Shown: positions 1 through 9,515 of the stretch, piece after piece
Layout of the letters: every line of letters starts with the position of its first letter
Position numbering within the stretch: the first letter of the stretch is position 1
NCBI RefSeq assembly: GCF_003987175.1
Contig: NZ_PIPM01000002.1
Location: 62,001 to 126,000, forward strand
DNA: 64,000 bases
Origin: Aliidiomarina sanyensis
GTDB lineage: Bacteria; Pseudomonadota; Gammaproteobacteria; Enterobacterales; Alteromonadaceae
Reading direction: 5' to 3'
The notes under the pieces: generated by a model
The model's database searches: none
Seen by the model: the letters and a program-made list of their open reading frames with translations, nothing else
What the model was told of the DNA's origin: nothing
Translations under genes and position numbers: made by a program

Positions 1-792
1 ACCTGTGTCAACGGAGTAAAGAACGAAAGAGCTCTCCCCGTCCGCGACTAAGAGTGCAATCGGACGCTCTGCAGTGTTCGCTGCAACATTTGGTGTTGCG
101 GTTAAGAACAAGTCAGCACCCGCCGGAATTGCGATTTCGCCCGAGTCGAAAACAACAGCGTCTGCGTCACCTGAAACGGTAATGCGGACTTGATAGTCAC
201 CGCCAGGGATTTCGACTTGCGGCGTGAAGTCTTGATACGCCAACGTTGCAGCTGGTTGCTCAGCAGACAAGTCTGCGTCAAACTCGGTCAAATACACGTC
301 AACCGTTAGGTCGACTGGAACACCGTGCAAGACCTGGATGCGTGCGTTTCCACTTGCGATCTCATTGATCTCGTTGGCAACGATGAATGGCTCTAGCGAG
401 TCGTCATCAACACGACCTAGCGCAAACACGTCGTAGCGCATATTCTCTTCAAGGTCGAGCGAAAGTGGACCGATGACCGTTAAGGTGTCGCCACCCGGTA
501 GGATCGCGTCCACACCAATTTCATAAGTTCCTTCGTCAAGCGTAGCGAGTCCCGAAGCAACCTGATAATCTACGCCTTCAAGGAAATTATCACCATTCGC
601 CGTGATGTTTACAGCTGGAGCATCCGCAGAAGCATGGTGTACGCGAAGCTCAAACTGCCCCGGAGGTGGTGGCGGTGGTGGTGGGGTTGGTGGATTTGGG
701 TCAAGTATGATCGGACCCGACGAACTACTACCGCACGCGGCAAGCGCGAGGGCTACTGCAGAAGCACTTAGTACTTTTGTGATCCTGTTCAT
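1..792 (-). CDS. DUF4397-domain lipoprotein (3' end outside window)
   Basis: The minus-strand frame is open from an ATG at 792 to the window edge, so at least 264 residues are present and the C-terminus is missing. The N-terminus is a lipoprotein signal with lipobox LALAAC, followed by a serine/glycine stretch and a run of prolines that acts as a linker. The remainder contains repeated beta-rich segments of the type LRVHHASADAPAVNI, the hallmark of DUF4397 envelope proteins, whose function is unknown. It is probably anchored in a membrane facing the periplasm or the outside. The family call is from motif recognition; no enzymatic residues are apparent. Confidence 0.8.
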   Translation of the reverse strand, partial: MNRITKVLSASAVALALAACGSSSSGPIILDPNPPTPPPPPPPPGQFELRVHHASADAPAVNITANGDNFLEGVDYQVASGLATLDEGTYEIGVDAILPGGDTLTVIGPLSLDLEENMRYDVFALGRVDDDSLEPFIVANEINEIASGNARIQVLHGVPVDLTVDVYLTEFDADLSAEQPAATLAYQDFTPQVEIPGGDYQVRITVSGDADAVVFDSGEIAIPAGADLFLTATPNVAANTAERPIALLVADGESSFVLYSVDTG

Positions 793-916
793 GAGTATTT
801 CCTCTTAATGGGTTGTCAGCAACGATCAATTACGGAGGAAATTTCAGAACAGGATCACAAATTCCTAACATGGAGTGAGTTAAAGCAGTGTAAAGATAAT
901 GTAAAGGCATGAAATT

Positions 917-1522
917 ATGGCAAAAGCGGTCATTGCATTCTTAGTCGGTGTCTTACTTATATTCCTTGTCCTGCATTTAATTGCAGTCGATTCCCCGTTT
1001 GTTCGGCTCCCCCCCAGTACTGATGGCGTTCACGTCACTCCTGCATCGAATGATCGTAATTTAACAATCATTCCATCCGAAGAAAGACCGGACACGGCCC
1101 CTGAACCAAGCACAGACGAGGTACGTGCATCCCATGAGCGAGCATCTGCAGAAGCCTTGATTGATGCAGCGACCTCTGAAGACCTTGCAATCCGCCGCAT
1201 CATTGAATTAAACGTGTTGCTGTTAGCACATATTGAAACGAGCGCTGCTTTCGCCCACCACCGTACATTGACGGTCGCTCTGCATGAATTTAATGGAACG
1301 ACGATCCATTCATTGGTTTGCACGGGCACGCGTTGTAGCGGGCTTATTCGGACATCAACCCAAGCGCAAGCTGAATCACTCGGACTGTGGCTTACTGAGA
1401 GCAAACAGCTTGGGGATTTTATCGTGGATGGTACGTACCGCGTATTTGAAGAAGACGCAATGCAGTTTGTGCATGTGGTCTTGACGACAGACCCCGAACG
1501 GGGTCTGCCGATGCAAGACTAA
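917..1522 (+). CDS. hypothetical membrane-anchored protein
   Basis: A 201-residue protein with one hydrophobic segment at about residues 5-25 and a polar remainder. The topology suggests a single N-terminal anchor with a periplasmic domain. The linker at about 40-70 is rich in D, E, P and T. The C-terminal part has two cysteines (VCTGTRCSG) that could form a disulphide. I do not recognise the family. It lies divergent from the DUF4397 lipoprotein and convergent with nfuA, with only 12 bases to the nfuA stop codon, so it is probably its own transcription unit. Confidence 0.6.
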   Translation: MAKAVIAFLVGVLLIFLVLHLIAVDSPFVRLPPSTDGVHVTPASNDRNLTIIPSEERPDTAPEPSTDEVRASHERASAEALIDAATSEDLAIRRIIELNVLLLAHIETSAAFAHHRTLTVALHEFNGTTIHSLVCTGTRCSGLIRTSTQAQAESLGLWLTESKQLGDFIVDGTYRVFEEDAMQFVHVVLTTDPERGLPMQD

Positions 1523-1534
1523 GATGTCAGAAGA

Positions 1535-2113
1535 TTAATAGTACGAGTGCTCGCCCCGTTGATGTTCTGTGATATCACGAACACCTTTTAGCTCATTTGG
1601 GAACAAGTCGAGTAACTGCTTCTCAATCCCATCTTTCAAAGTGACGTCAACCATGGAGCACCCATTACAACCGCCTCCGAACTGAAGAATGGCCACGCCG
1701 TCGTTGGTGATTTCAGAGACCATCACTTGACCACCGTGGCTCGCGAGTTGGGGGTTAATCTGGCTTTGAATAATATAATCCACCCGTTCGATCAGCGGCG
1801 CATCATCTGCAACTTTCGGCGCTTTTGCGTTAGGCGCTTTTAGGGTAAGTTGCGATCCAAGCTCTTGCTGAACGAAATCAATTTCGGCCTCCTCCAAAAA
1901 GGGAGCACTTTCTTCGTCGACAACCGCGTCAAACCCGGAGAATGGAAGCCGGATATCCGTCTCCTCAACAGAATCTGCAGGACAATATGAAACGCCACAT
2001 TCAGCATTGGGGCGTCCCGGGTTCACAACAAAAACCCGAATACTGGTGCCTTCGTCCTGTCTACTCAAAAGTTCACGAAAATGAGCTTGTGCTGAATCTG
2101 AAATCGTAATCAT
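1535..2113 (-). CDS. nfuA: Fe-S biogenesis protein NfuA
   Basis: A 192-residue protein, the normal length for NfuA. The N-terminal half is a degenerate A-type carrier domain. The C-terminal Nfu domain carries the cluster-binding CxxC in [16 protein letters not shown] near residue 150. NfuA carries 4Fe-4S clusters in the cytosol and delivers them to target enzymes, particularly under oxidative stress or iron limitation. It is a single gene with a divergent neighbour (the M14 peptidase). In many gammaproteobacteria nfuA lies next to comF and bioH; here the M14 peptidase gene separates them. Confidence 0.95.
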   Translation of the reverse strand: MITISDSAQAHFRELLSRQDEGTSIRVFVVNPGRPNAECGVSYCPADSVEETDIRLPFSGFDAVVDEESAPFLEEAEIDFVQQELGSQLTLKAPNAKAPKVADDAPLIERVDYIIQSQINPQLASHGGQVMVSEITNDGVAILQFGGGCNGCSMVDVTLKDGIEKQLLDLFPNELKGVRDITEHQRGEHSYY

Positions 2114-2271
2114 GATGTAACAACCTTACCCTCGCAGCTGTTTGCTGCTATACCCGACTAAATTACTAGGGTTTATTCTATCGCATCTGGAATGCATTGC
2201 ATAGTAACCCGCTTGGTCAATTTTTCTGGAACTGGTAGGGTTCGAGTTGTTGTAAAACAGGGGAAACGACG

Positions 2272-4920
2272 ATGATTAGATATTTAAAAAAGAAAGTGGC
2301 CGGCTTCACGAGCGCTGTTGCCCTCGTCTTGGCAAGCCTCTCTGCCTCGGCGACTTACGTAGAGGACTTGGATCTCAGTTATTATCTACCGAGCCATGTC
2401 AGTTTTGATGAATCCATCCCGACGCCCAGAGAGATTCTTGGGTTTGAGGTGGGTGAATGGCATGTCCGCCCAGAACAAGTTCAGCGGTATTTTGAAGTCT
2501 TGGCCGATGCATCGGACCGGATGACGCTAAAGGTCACCGGCTACTCTCATGAGCGTCGCCCAATGCTCGTAATGAAGGTGAGTGCAGCTGAAAATCAGGG
2601 GCGCTTAGAAGAGATGCGTCAGCAGCACATGGCGGTTTCTGATCCAAGCCAGAACGTCAATGCAACAGAAGCGCCCTTGGTCGTTTACCTTGGATATAGC
2701 GTCCATGGCGATGAGCCTTCCGGCGTCAATGCGTCTTTAATCACTGCTTATTATCTTGCTGCAGCGCAAGGTGATGAAATTGATGCGTGGTTGGACAATA
2801 CGGTGATCTTAATTGACCCTATGTATAACCCGGATGGTATCGCGCGCTTCGCGAACTGGGTCAATCAATACAAATCCATGACTCCCCACAATGATCGGCA
2901 GCATCGCGAGCACCAACAAGATTGGTTGCGCGGTCGTCAAAATCACTACTGGTTCGATCTCAATCGAGATTGGTTACTGCTCCAACACCCAGAGTCTGAG
3001 GCGCGTATTGCAACCTATCAGCGCTGGTTACCAAATGTTCTAACAGACCACCATGAGATGGGAACCGATACCACCTATTTCTTTCAGCCGGGGATCCCAA
3101 GCCGTAAAAACCCGCTGACACCAGACGAAAATGTGCGTTTGACTGAAAAACTCGCCGAGTTCCATGCGGACGCACTCGATGAAATCCACAGCCTGTATTA
3201 CACCGAAGAGTCATTTGACGATTTTTATTATGGCAAAGGCTCAAGCTATCCGGACGCACAAGGCACCATCGCGATTCTGTTTGAGCAAGCCTCCTCACGA
3301 GGGCATCTACAAGAATCGATTAATGGCGATGTCTCGTTTCCTTTTACGATTAAAAACCAATTCGTTACGTCGCTATCGACAATCCGTGGCTCCATTGCAC
3401 ATCGGGATCAATTACTCGATTTCCAGCAACGCTTCTTCAAAGAGAATATGCAGCTGGCGGCTCGGGAAAGCTTCGATGGATACATGCTGAAGGAGGCGGA
3501 TGAAGGACGGATGCATGAACTGCTGCGTATTCTCACAGCACACAGCATCAATGCCTATCCGGTGACAGAAGAGTTCACGGTCGACAATGTGACCTACCGT
3601 CCGGGCGAAGCCTACTGGGTACCGATTCGTCAACGCAACTACCGGTTGCTGAAAGGCGCTTTCACCACCCGTCAGGACTTCCCAGACAACACCTTCTATG
3701 ATGTGTCGGCCTGGACCTTGCCGATGGCCTTTAATGTCGAGTTTAAAGAGCTTCGTCAGAATCGCCGCTTCCGCGTCAGCAACACGGCTTGGAATGCACC
3801 ATCTGACTTCAGTCCTTCTGAGCTCGGTGAAACCCGCGTGGGTTATGCCTTTAGCTGGGAACCGCATTTTGCACCGCGCGTCCTGACCCACTTGTTGCGC
3901 AACAATGTCCATGCGCGCCTCGCAGCGGATGATGTCACCATTCGCACACCGGAGGGAGAGCAGCGCTTTCCACGGGGCTCCGTACTCGTGACTCGAGCCT
4001 ATCAGGAGCGTCCTTGGAGTGAAGTGCAAGAACTGCTCGCACGCCTCGCGGGGGAAAACCGTGTGCCAGTGCATACCATTACAAGCGGCCTGACACCCAC
4101 AACGGGAATGGATATTGGCAGTCGCAGTGTTGATCCCGCCACCTTGCCCCATGTGTTGCTCGTCATTGGTGATGGAACCAATCTGCAAGAGGCAGGTGAA
4201 GCATGGTATTACCTGGATCGTGATTTGAACCTGCCCGTGACCATGATTGAGACGCAGCGGCTCGATAACTCAGATATCAACCGTTACACCCACATTATCT
4301 TGGTTGATGGTCACTACCGCACACTCAGCGATCGCTTCAGGAGTCGACTACAAACTTGGGTTCGCGAAGGTGGCACCTTGATTGGTCAGAAAGGCGGTGC
4401 ACGGTGGATGACCGAGAACAACCTCCTTTCAGCCAATATGGTCAGCCAAGACACCTTCCGGGCGAAATTTCCGAGCGAAGGCTTAAGCTATGGTGATCGG
4501 AGCGACTTTTTCGCGCAACAACGAATCGCGGGCGCCATCTTCAACACTCGCTTGGATCTCAGTCACCCGCTGACTGTGGGTTTCCCGCGCGCAAACCTGC
4601 CGGTGTTTAAAAACAGCACTATGGCGTTTGAGGCCAATCAGGCACCGTTCGTTGATGTTGCCCGCTATGTGGAGAATCCGGTGCTAGCCGGCTTTACGTC
4701 ACAAGGAAACCGCGAAGTCTTAAGCGGAAAGAGTAACATCGTCGCGCATCGCTTAGGCAGCGGTCGCGTCATCGGATTCTCAGACAACGTCAACTTCCGC
4801 GGCTACTTCTGGGGCACGACCAAGCTCATGGCAAATGCTTTGTATTGGTCACAGTACGCACTCGGAACCGGTGCCGATGATGAAGAGGAAGCGGTCGATG
4901 AGGATGCGCACGCTCATTAA
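2272..4920 (+). CDS. secreted M14-family zinc carboxypeptidase-like protein
   Basis: An 882-residue protein with an N-terminal signal peptide (lysine-rich start, hydrophobic core, ASA-type cleavage near residue 27). The M14 fold is indicated by the zinc-binding HxxE in YSVHGDEPSG (H145, E148) and a downstream histidine in LTDHHEMGTD. The second half resembles the long C-terminal region of large M14 proteins from marine bacteria, including a glutamine-amidotransferase-like part. The tail is acidic and histidine-containing. It probably removes C-terminal residues from peptides in the periplasm or outside the cell. The substrate is unknown. It is a single gene ending in a strong terminator. Confidence 0.85.
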   Translation: MIRYLKKKVAGFTSAVALVLASLSASATYVEDLDLSYYLPSHVSFDESIPTPREILGFEVGEWHVRPEQVQRYFEVLADASDRMTLKVTGYSHERRPMLVMKVSAAENQGRLEEMRQQHMAVSDPSQNVNATEAPLVVYLGYSVHGDEPSGVNASLITAYYLAAAQGDEIDAWLDNTVILIDPMYNPDGIARFANWVNQYKSMTPHNDRQHREHQQDWLRGRQNHYWFDLNRDWLLLQHPESEARIATYQRWLPNVLTDHHEMGTDTTYFFQPGIPSRKNPLTPDENVRLTEKLAEFHADALDEIHSLYYTEESFDDFYYGKGSSYPDAQGTIAILFEQASSRGHLQESINGDVSFPFTIKNQFVTSLSTIRGSIAHRDQLLDFQQRFFKENMQLAARESFDGYMLKEADEGRMHELLRILTAHSINAYPVTEEFTVDNVTYRPGEAYWVPIRQRNYRLLKGAFTTRQDFPDNTFYDVSAWTLPMAFNVEFKELRQNRRFRVSNTAWNAPSDFSPSELGETRVGYAFSWEPHFAPRVLTHLLRNNVHARLAADDVTIRTPEGEQRFPRGSVLVTRAYQERPWSEVQELLARLAGENRVPVHTITSGLTPTTGMDIGSRSVDPATLPHVLLVIGDGTNLQEAGEAWYYLDRDLNLPVTMIETQRLDNSDINRYTHIILVDGHYRTLSDRFRSRLQTWVREGGTLIGQKGGARWMTENNLLSANMVSQDTFRAKFPSEGLSYGDRSDFFAQQRIAGAIFNTRLDLSHPLTVGFPRANLPVFKNSTMAFEANQAPFVDVARYVENPVLAGFTSQGNREVLSGKSNIVAHRLGSGRVIGFSDNVNFRGYFWGTTKLMANALYWSQYALGTGADDEEEAVDEDAHAH

Positions 4921-4940
4921 CCTTCGAACTTCGTAAATCA

Positions 4941-4968
4941 AAGCCCTGCCATCTGGTGGGGCTTTTTT
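4941..4968. terminator. Rho-independent terminator shared by convergent genes
   Basis: A GC-rich hairpin (AAGCCC-T-GCC, loop ATCT, GGTGGGGCTT) is followed by a T run on the plus strand. It lies just after the M14 peptidase stop codon. The comF stop codon on the other strand overlaps the T run, so it may serve both directions. Confidence 0.8.
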
Positions 4969-5641
4969 ATGGCGTATAGGCAAAGGCCCACGCATCAATA
5001 ATGCAGCGCTGCGATTGATGTAAGGTCCTTCCTGCCGCACCCAGAGTAGCTCCCGAAGTAATAATATCGTCCACCAAGGCTATTCTCTCGAGTTTCAGTG
5101 GCACTGCCACCCGAAATGCGTTCTCTAGGTTCTGCGCTCGCTCCCGTGCTCCCATGGCTGTACTCGCGCGCGTGTAACGTCGCCGGAGGGGATACAAAAC
5201 CGGAATATCAAGCAATCGCCCGACCTCCTCAGCCAATAATCCGGCTTGATTATAACCACGCTGCCACCAACGCATCGTACTAAGTGGGATAGGAATAAGT
5301 GCTTGCGGCAAAAAAATTCGATTAATTCGGTAACAGCGGACGACATGAGCCGCAATTAAAGGGGCAAAATGCTTCGCCATTCCCGGCTGATGTGCGTATT
5401 TAAATGGCGCAAACCATCGGTCGACCGGCGTTTGGTAGCTCAGCGGCGCAAACCAAGCACGACACGGATGGCCGTTGATCGACGAGGGTTTGCAGCTGTG
5501 CGACGGCAAATAGGGTAAATCCATTGCACAGTCAGTACACAAACCATCCACCAATGGAACCGTTTGCTCACAGAGCCAGCACACACCGTGCGCGCAGACT
5601 TGTCGCCACGACTTCAATAGAACACTGAATTGCTTTACCAT
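4967..5641 (-). CDS. comF: ComF family phosphoribosyltransferase-like protein
   Basis: The protein has 224 residues when started at the ATG at 5641, which is preceded by AGGAG at good spacing; the open frame extends 14 codons further. The N-terminus has a zinc-ribbon pair CWLC and CTDC. The C-terminal half is a type I phosphoribosyltransferase fold with the PRPP loop VDDIITSGATL. ComF proteins act with the DNA-uptake machinery during natural transformation, probably handling incoming single-stranded DNA. It is divergent from bioH, a conserved gammaproteobacterial arrangement. ComM, another competence factor, is broken elsewhere in this window. Confidence 0.92.
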   Translation of the reverse strand: MVKQFSVLLKSWRQVCAHGVCWLCEQTVPLVDGLCTDCAMDLPYLPSHSCKPSSINGHPCRAWFAPLSYQTPVDRWFAPFKYAHQPGMAKHFAPLIAAHVVRCYRINRIFLPQALIPIPLSTMRWWQRGYNQAGLLAEEVGRLLDIPVLYPLRRRYTRASTAMGARERAQNLENAFRVAVPLKLERIALVDDIITSGATLGAAGRTLHQSQRCIIDAWAFAYTP

Positions 5642-5689
5642 AAGACGCTCCTGAATAGTCATTGAAGAGCTTAGCGAAAGCACTCACCT

Positions 5690-6502
5690 ATGCCGCTGTC
5701 CAACAAGAAAATCAGTCTTCACGTACACAATCCTGAAAGCGATGCACCTGCATTGGTCCTCCTGCATGGTTGGGGACTGAATCAAGCCATTTGGATCCCG
5801 CTCGTTTCCAATCTCACCCCTCACTTCCGAGTGATTACGCTGGACCTTCCTGGATTTGGGGAGTCTGGATGGCGGGCTGACCACGCGCACTTTGATCACA
5901 CCACCACAGACATCATGGCCGCAGTAAGTCAGGTTACGTCTCAGCCGTTCTTTTTAGCGGGATGGTCAATGGGTGGACTTTTTGCGACGCATCTTGCCCG
6001 ACAATATCCGACGTACATCCGCGGCTTAGTCACCATTGCAAGTTCACCCTGCTTCGTGGAGCAAGCACCGGACTGGCCGGGAATAAAGGAAGAAACGTTG
6101 GCGAGCTTTCGCTACCAGTTGAGTACGGACTTTAGAAAGACTTTGGAACGTTTTTTAGCAGTACAAGCGCTCGGTAGCCCCCGAGCGCGTGAAGAAATTA
6201 AAACCATGCGCGCCCTATTGGCTGAAAAGCCAGAGCCTCATCCGCAGGCCCTTGCGGCAGGATTACGTTGGCTTGCAGAAGTTGATTTACGGGCAGAAAT
6301 GCCTCTGTTGGAACCGCCGCTTCTCCGGCTCTATGGACGACTCGATAGCTTAGTGCCCCAACGCGCTCAAGCGGCCGTCGAACGTACGCTCACCAACCAG
6401 GATGATACCGCAGTGACCTTCACACAGAGCGCTCATGCGCCATTTCTTACCGAAACTGAGCTCTTGATAGAAACGCTCGTTGCCTGGTGTGAAAGCCGCT
6501 GA
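5690..6502 (+). CDS. bioH: pimeloyl-ACP methyl ester carboxylesterase BioH
   Basis: A 270-residue alpha/beta hydrolase. The nucleophile elbow is GWSMGG, the oxyanion region is LLHGWGLN, the acid is in YGRLDSLVP and the catalytic histidine is in SAHAPFL, all in the expected order. BioH cleaves the methyl ester of pimeloyl-ACP and so releases the pimelate moiety for biotin synthesis in the cytosol. The divergent comF neighbour supports the assignment. The stop codon is 12 bases from the convergent mutM stop. Confidence 0.9.
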   Translation: MPLSNKKISLHVHNPESDAPALVLLHGWGLNQAIWIPLVSNLTPHFRVITLDLPGFGESGWRADHAHFDHTTTDIMAAVSQVTSQPFFLAGWSMGGLFATHLARQYPTYIRGLVTIASSPCFVEQAPDWPGIKEETLASFRYQLSTDFRKTLERFLAVQALGSPRAREEIKTMRALLAEKPEPHPQALAAGLRWLAEVDLRAEMPLLEPPLLRLYGRLDSLVPQRAQAAVERTLTNQDDTAVTFTQSAHAPFLTETELLIETLVAWCESR

Positions 6503-6514
6503 AGCTTCTAAACT

Positions 6515-7324
6515 TCAGCGCTGACACCGAGTACAAAAAAAGCTGTTGCGTTGACCAATTCGTTGCTCAGCAATCTCACGTCCACAGGTAGGGCATGGTA
6601 ATCCCCCACGACCATAAACCGCCAACTCAAGACGAAAATAACCCGGCTGACCATCTGCACGAGTGAAATCACGTAAGGTTGTCCCGCCCTGTTCAATAGC
6701 CCGCGCTAGCACGTCTTTGATAGCATCTGTAAGCCGCGCATAACGCGCTTGGCTAATATTGCCGGCGGCCCGACGCGGATCAATACCAGTCGCAAACAAC
6801 GCTTCATTCGCATAAATATTGCCCACCCCAACGACCACGGCATTGTCCATAATAAAATTCTTCACTGGGCCTGTTTTCCCGCGGCTTAAGTGATACAAGT
6901 GATCGGCAGTCAATGCGTCGGTTAGTGGTTCGGGCCCCAACTGCTGAAGTTGTGGATGTAATTCTCCGGTCGGTTGCCAGAGCACTGCGCCAAATCGTCG
7001 CGCATCATTTAAGCGCAGACTCAGGCCATTCTCTAATTCGAGTTCAAAATGATCGTGCTTGACGCGGGGCGTTTCTGTGGGGACCACGCGGAGTTTTCCG
7101 GACATCCCGAGGTGCAAGATCAACGCACCAAACGTACTTTCGAGCAGTAAATACTTCGCACGTCGGTGGATTGCAGTAATCGGCTGTTGCTCCAGCAAGT
7201 AGACATCATCAGGAATCGGCCATCGGAGTGTCGGGTACCAGACTCGCACTGCTTGCACCCGCTGTTTTTCCACGTGGGGAGTAATCCCGAGACGACTCAC
7301 CTCTACTTCAGGTAATTCAGGCAT
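6515..7324 (-). CDS. mutM: formamidopyrimidine-DNA glycosylase MutM (Fpg)
   Basis: Started at the ATG at 7324 the protein has 269 residues and begins [13 protein letters not shown], where proline 2 (after Met removal the N-terminal catalytic proline) and glutamate 3 are the active-site residues. The longer open frame is not used. The C-terminus has the zinc finger CPTC...CTRC that binds DNA, preceded by the helix-two-turn-helix region (NIYANEALF). The enzyme excises 8-oxoguanine and formamidopyrimidines in base excision repair. Confidence 0.96.
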   Translation of the reverse strand: MPELPEVEVSRLGITPHVEKQRVQAVRVWYPTLRWPIPDDVYLLEQQPITAIHRRAKYLLLESTFGALILHLGMSGKLRVVPTETPRVKHDHFELELENGLSLRLNDARRFGAVLWQPTGELHPQLQQLGPEPLTDALTADHLYHLSRGKTGPVKNFIMDNAVVVGVGNIYANEALFATGIDPRRAAGNISQARYARLTDAIKDVLARAIEQGGTTLRDFTRADGQPGYFRLELAVYGRGGLPCPTCGREIAEQRIGQRNSFFCTRCQR

Positions 7325-7443
7325 AATGTATCCAATTGAAAGAGTTTGCGTTTTTTCGCTATGCTGAAATAGCATGGGTGATTATAGTAAGGCACCCGAA
7401 TGGGTCCCATTATGCATGGCCATGTGCCTTGGAGCTAGTTTCA

Positions 7444-8151
7444 TTGACGCAGAGTTTGACGCCTACATCGAACCTTGATAACCCGGCACTCACCGACGCT
7501 TTTTACGATGCAACCGGCGGGGCGCTTACCTTTGACCCTGAGCAGTTTGACTTCTCGCCGCTGGCCGAGCGCGGCTATGTTATCTTCCCTGAGTTTCTCC
7601 CAAAAGATGAAGCACAAGCATTGTTTAATTATGCCCAGAATCTTGGTGAACCTGATTGGAACATTGCCGGCATTGGGCGAGAGCAGCAGCATACGGTTAA
7701 TACTCGAGTCCGCAGTGATCAGATCCGCTGGTTGCACCCTGAACATGCCATTGAGCAGAGTTACCTGAGCACCATGGATACGCTGCGGCAGTATCTCAAT
7801 CGACGCTTTTTTATGGGACTATTCGATTATGAGTGCCATCTTGCTCGCTATCAGCCAGGTGCGTTTTACAAAAAGCACCTCGATGCATTCAAAGGGCGTT
7901 CCAATCGTGTTTTGACCACAGTTTTTTACTTAAACCCGGAATGGACACCAAACGATGGTGGAGAGCTCATCATCTACGGCGAAAGCGATACGGTCTTAGA
8001 AACAGTTCTACCCCAGCAAAACACCTTGGTGATGTTCCTCAGTGATACCTTTGTGCATGAGGTACAAGTCGCCCATAAGGAGCGTTTTAGTATTACGGGG
8101 TGGTTCCGTCATAACACGTCTCTAGGCCCTCGTATCGACCCACCGCGATAG
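7444..8151 (+). CDS. 2OG-Fe(II) oxygenase family protein
   Basis: A cupin-fold oxygenase of about 235 residues. I chose the TTG at 7444 because GGAG lies nine bases upstream; an open frame continues to 7336. The iron-binding triad is visible as HLD in FYKKHLDAFKG and H in DTFVHEV, and the 2-oxoglutarate-binding arginine is in KERFSITGW. It resembles SM-20/PHD-like prolyl 4-hydroxylase-type proteins of bacteria. The substrate is unknown; related bacterial enzymes hydroxylate ribosomal or elongation-factor residues. It is divergent from mutM. Confidence 0.85.
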   Translation: MTQSLTPTSNLDNPALTDAFYDATGGALTFDPEQFDFSPLAERGYVIFPEFLPKDEAQALFNYAQNLGEPDWNIAGIGREQQHTVNTRVRSDQIRWLHPEHAIEQSYLSTMDTLRQYLNRRFFMGLFDYECHLARYQPGAFYKKHLDAFKGRSNRVLTTVFYLNPEWTPNDGGELIIYGESDTVLETVLPQQNTLVMFLSDTFVHEVQVAHKERFSITGWFRHNTSLGPRIDPPR

Positions 8152-8177
8152 ACACATCACGGTGGGCCACTCTGCCG

Positions 8178-9440
8178 TTACATTGCTTTTTTGAACGGTT
8201 GGCGCTGGCCGTAGGTCAGTGACCGCCACAACCACTCCGCAGGACCATACCGGTAGCGCTCCAACCACCATTGGCTTGCGAACAACTGACCCACATAGAA
8301 AATAATTGCCATGAACGTGGCGCCAGCGCGACCCACCTCCCCATACAGACCTAAACCATATCCGTAAAAAATAAGGGTAAAGACAATGCTCTGAAGCAAG
8401 TAATTCGTCAGGGCCATTTGACCTGCCGGCGCAAACACGCGCACCCATCGTTTACCGTAATGCATGAGCAGCACCAAGGTACTCAAGTACGCAAAGCAGA
8501 GCGCGATATTGGCAAGCTGTTGGAACACATAGAACACCGCTGCATCATAATTTGGGTAGAAAAGAACCAAGTCCGTTCCCCAGATCCCAAAAATCAGTGC
8601 AGCAGGAATACCAATCCCGTAGCCCAAAAATACTAACCGCTTGAACAAACTAATGTTGCCCGCAACATCTTGGAAGATTCCCGCTCGCGCACAGGAAGCA
8701 CCCAGCGCGAACAGGGCCAAGACCGACATCCCAAAAAACAAGAGTCCACCGCCTCCGTACAGAGCAATCATCTCATGCATCCGCCATTGAACAGCTTCCC
8801 AATAGCTCCCTTGCATATAAATCAGCTCACCACGCGCAATATCCCCGAGCAGCGCTTCTTGTTGCTCGGTGAACATCGCCATCACATTCTTCGGGTTGCT
8901 CTGCATCGCCATTTCGATCGACCACGCCCCGAGCCAGAACATAATCAGTGGAATGACGAGAAAAACGATGGCCCATTTCCATAGGCGAGATGCTGAGGTT
9001 TTGTGGAAGAAAAGGAGTAATAGAAAACCGGTTAATGCATAGAGTAATAAGATGTCACCGGACCAAATAAAAAACCCATGCAAAGCACCTATCAGCACTA
9101 AGATCAAAAGCCGCCGAGAAAACAGCCAACGGGGGCGGCTCACACGCGCACGGGCTCGGTCTAGGAAAACGACAAAACCGATACCGAACAGCAATGAAAA
9201 CAGGGTGTAAAACTTGCCTTGAATAAACACGAAAACAAACCACCCCACGGCGTAATTGATTCCGGTTTGGGTTTGATCAAGTCCCAACATGACCGCTTGC
9301 ATGGGCCGTTGGAAATATTCGATGTTCATCATTAAGATGCCGAAAAGCGCAAATCCCCGCAGAATATCAAGAATATGCATGCGCTCGTTGCCCTGAACCG
9401 GTGCGCTTGCACCCGCAGGAGGAAGGTTTATTTGAGTCAT
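8178..9440 (-). CDS. DUF418 family membrane protein (YeiB-like)
   Basis: A 420-residue polytopic inner-membrane protein with about ten hydrophobic segments. The N-terminal block RMHILDILRGFALFGILMMN and the C-terminal part with TNYLLQSIV followed by GPAEWLWRSLTY are characteristic of the DUF418/YeiB family. The function is unknown; it has been suggested to be transporter-like or acyltransferase-like. It is a single gene and its stop codon faces the stop of the oxygenase gene. Confidence 0.88.
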   Translation of the reverse strand: MTQINLPPAGASAPVQGNERMHILDILRGFALFGILMMNIEYFQRPMQAVMLGLDQTQTGINYAVGWFVFVFIQGKFYTLFSLLFGIGFVVFLDRARARVSRPRWLFSRRLLILVLIGALHGFFIWSGDILLLYALTGFLLLLFFHKTSASRLWKWAIVFLVIPLIMFWLGAWSIEMAMQSNPKNVMAMFTEQQEALLGDIARGELIYMQGSYWEAVQWRMHEMIALYGGGGLLFFGMSVLALFALGASCARAGIFQDVAGNISLFKRLVFLGYGIGIPAALIFGIWGTDLVLFYPNYDAAVFYVFQQLANIALCFAYLSTLVLLMHYGKRWVRVFAPAGQMALTNYLLQSIVFTLIFYGYGLGLYGEVGRAGATFMAIIFYVGQLFASQWWLERYRYGPAEWLWRSLTYGQRQPFKKAM

Positions 9441-9515
9441 TATTGTTATCTCACGCTATCGCAACGAGAAGAGTATAGCGGGACGCTGACAAAGCGCTAG
9501 AGCGTGCTCAAGAAT

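Noticed and set aside
3412-4188. 258-codon frame opposite the M14 peptidase gene
   Set aside because: A shadow of a clearly real gene with signal peptide and zinc motifs; no family features.
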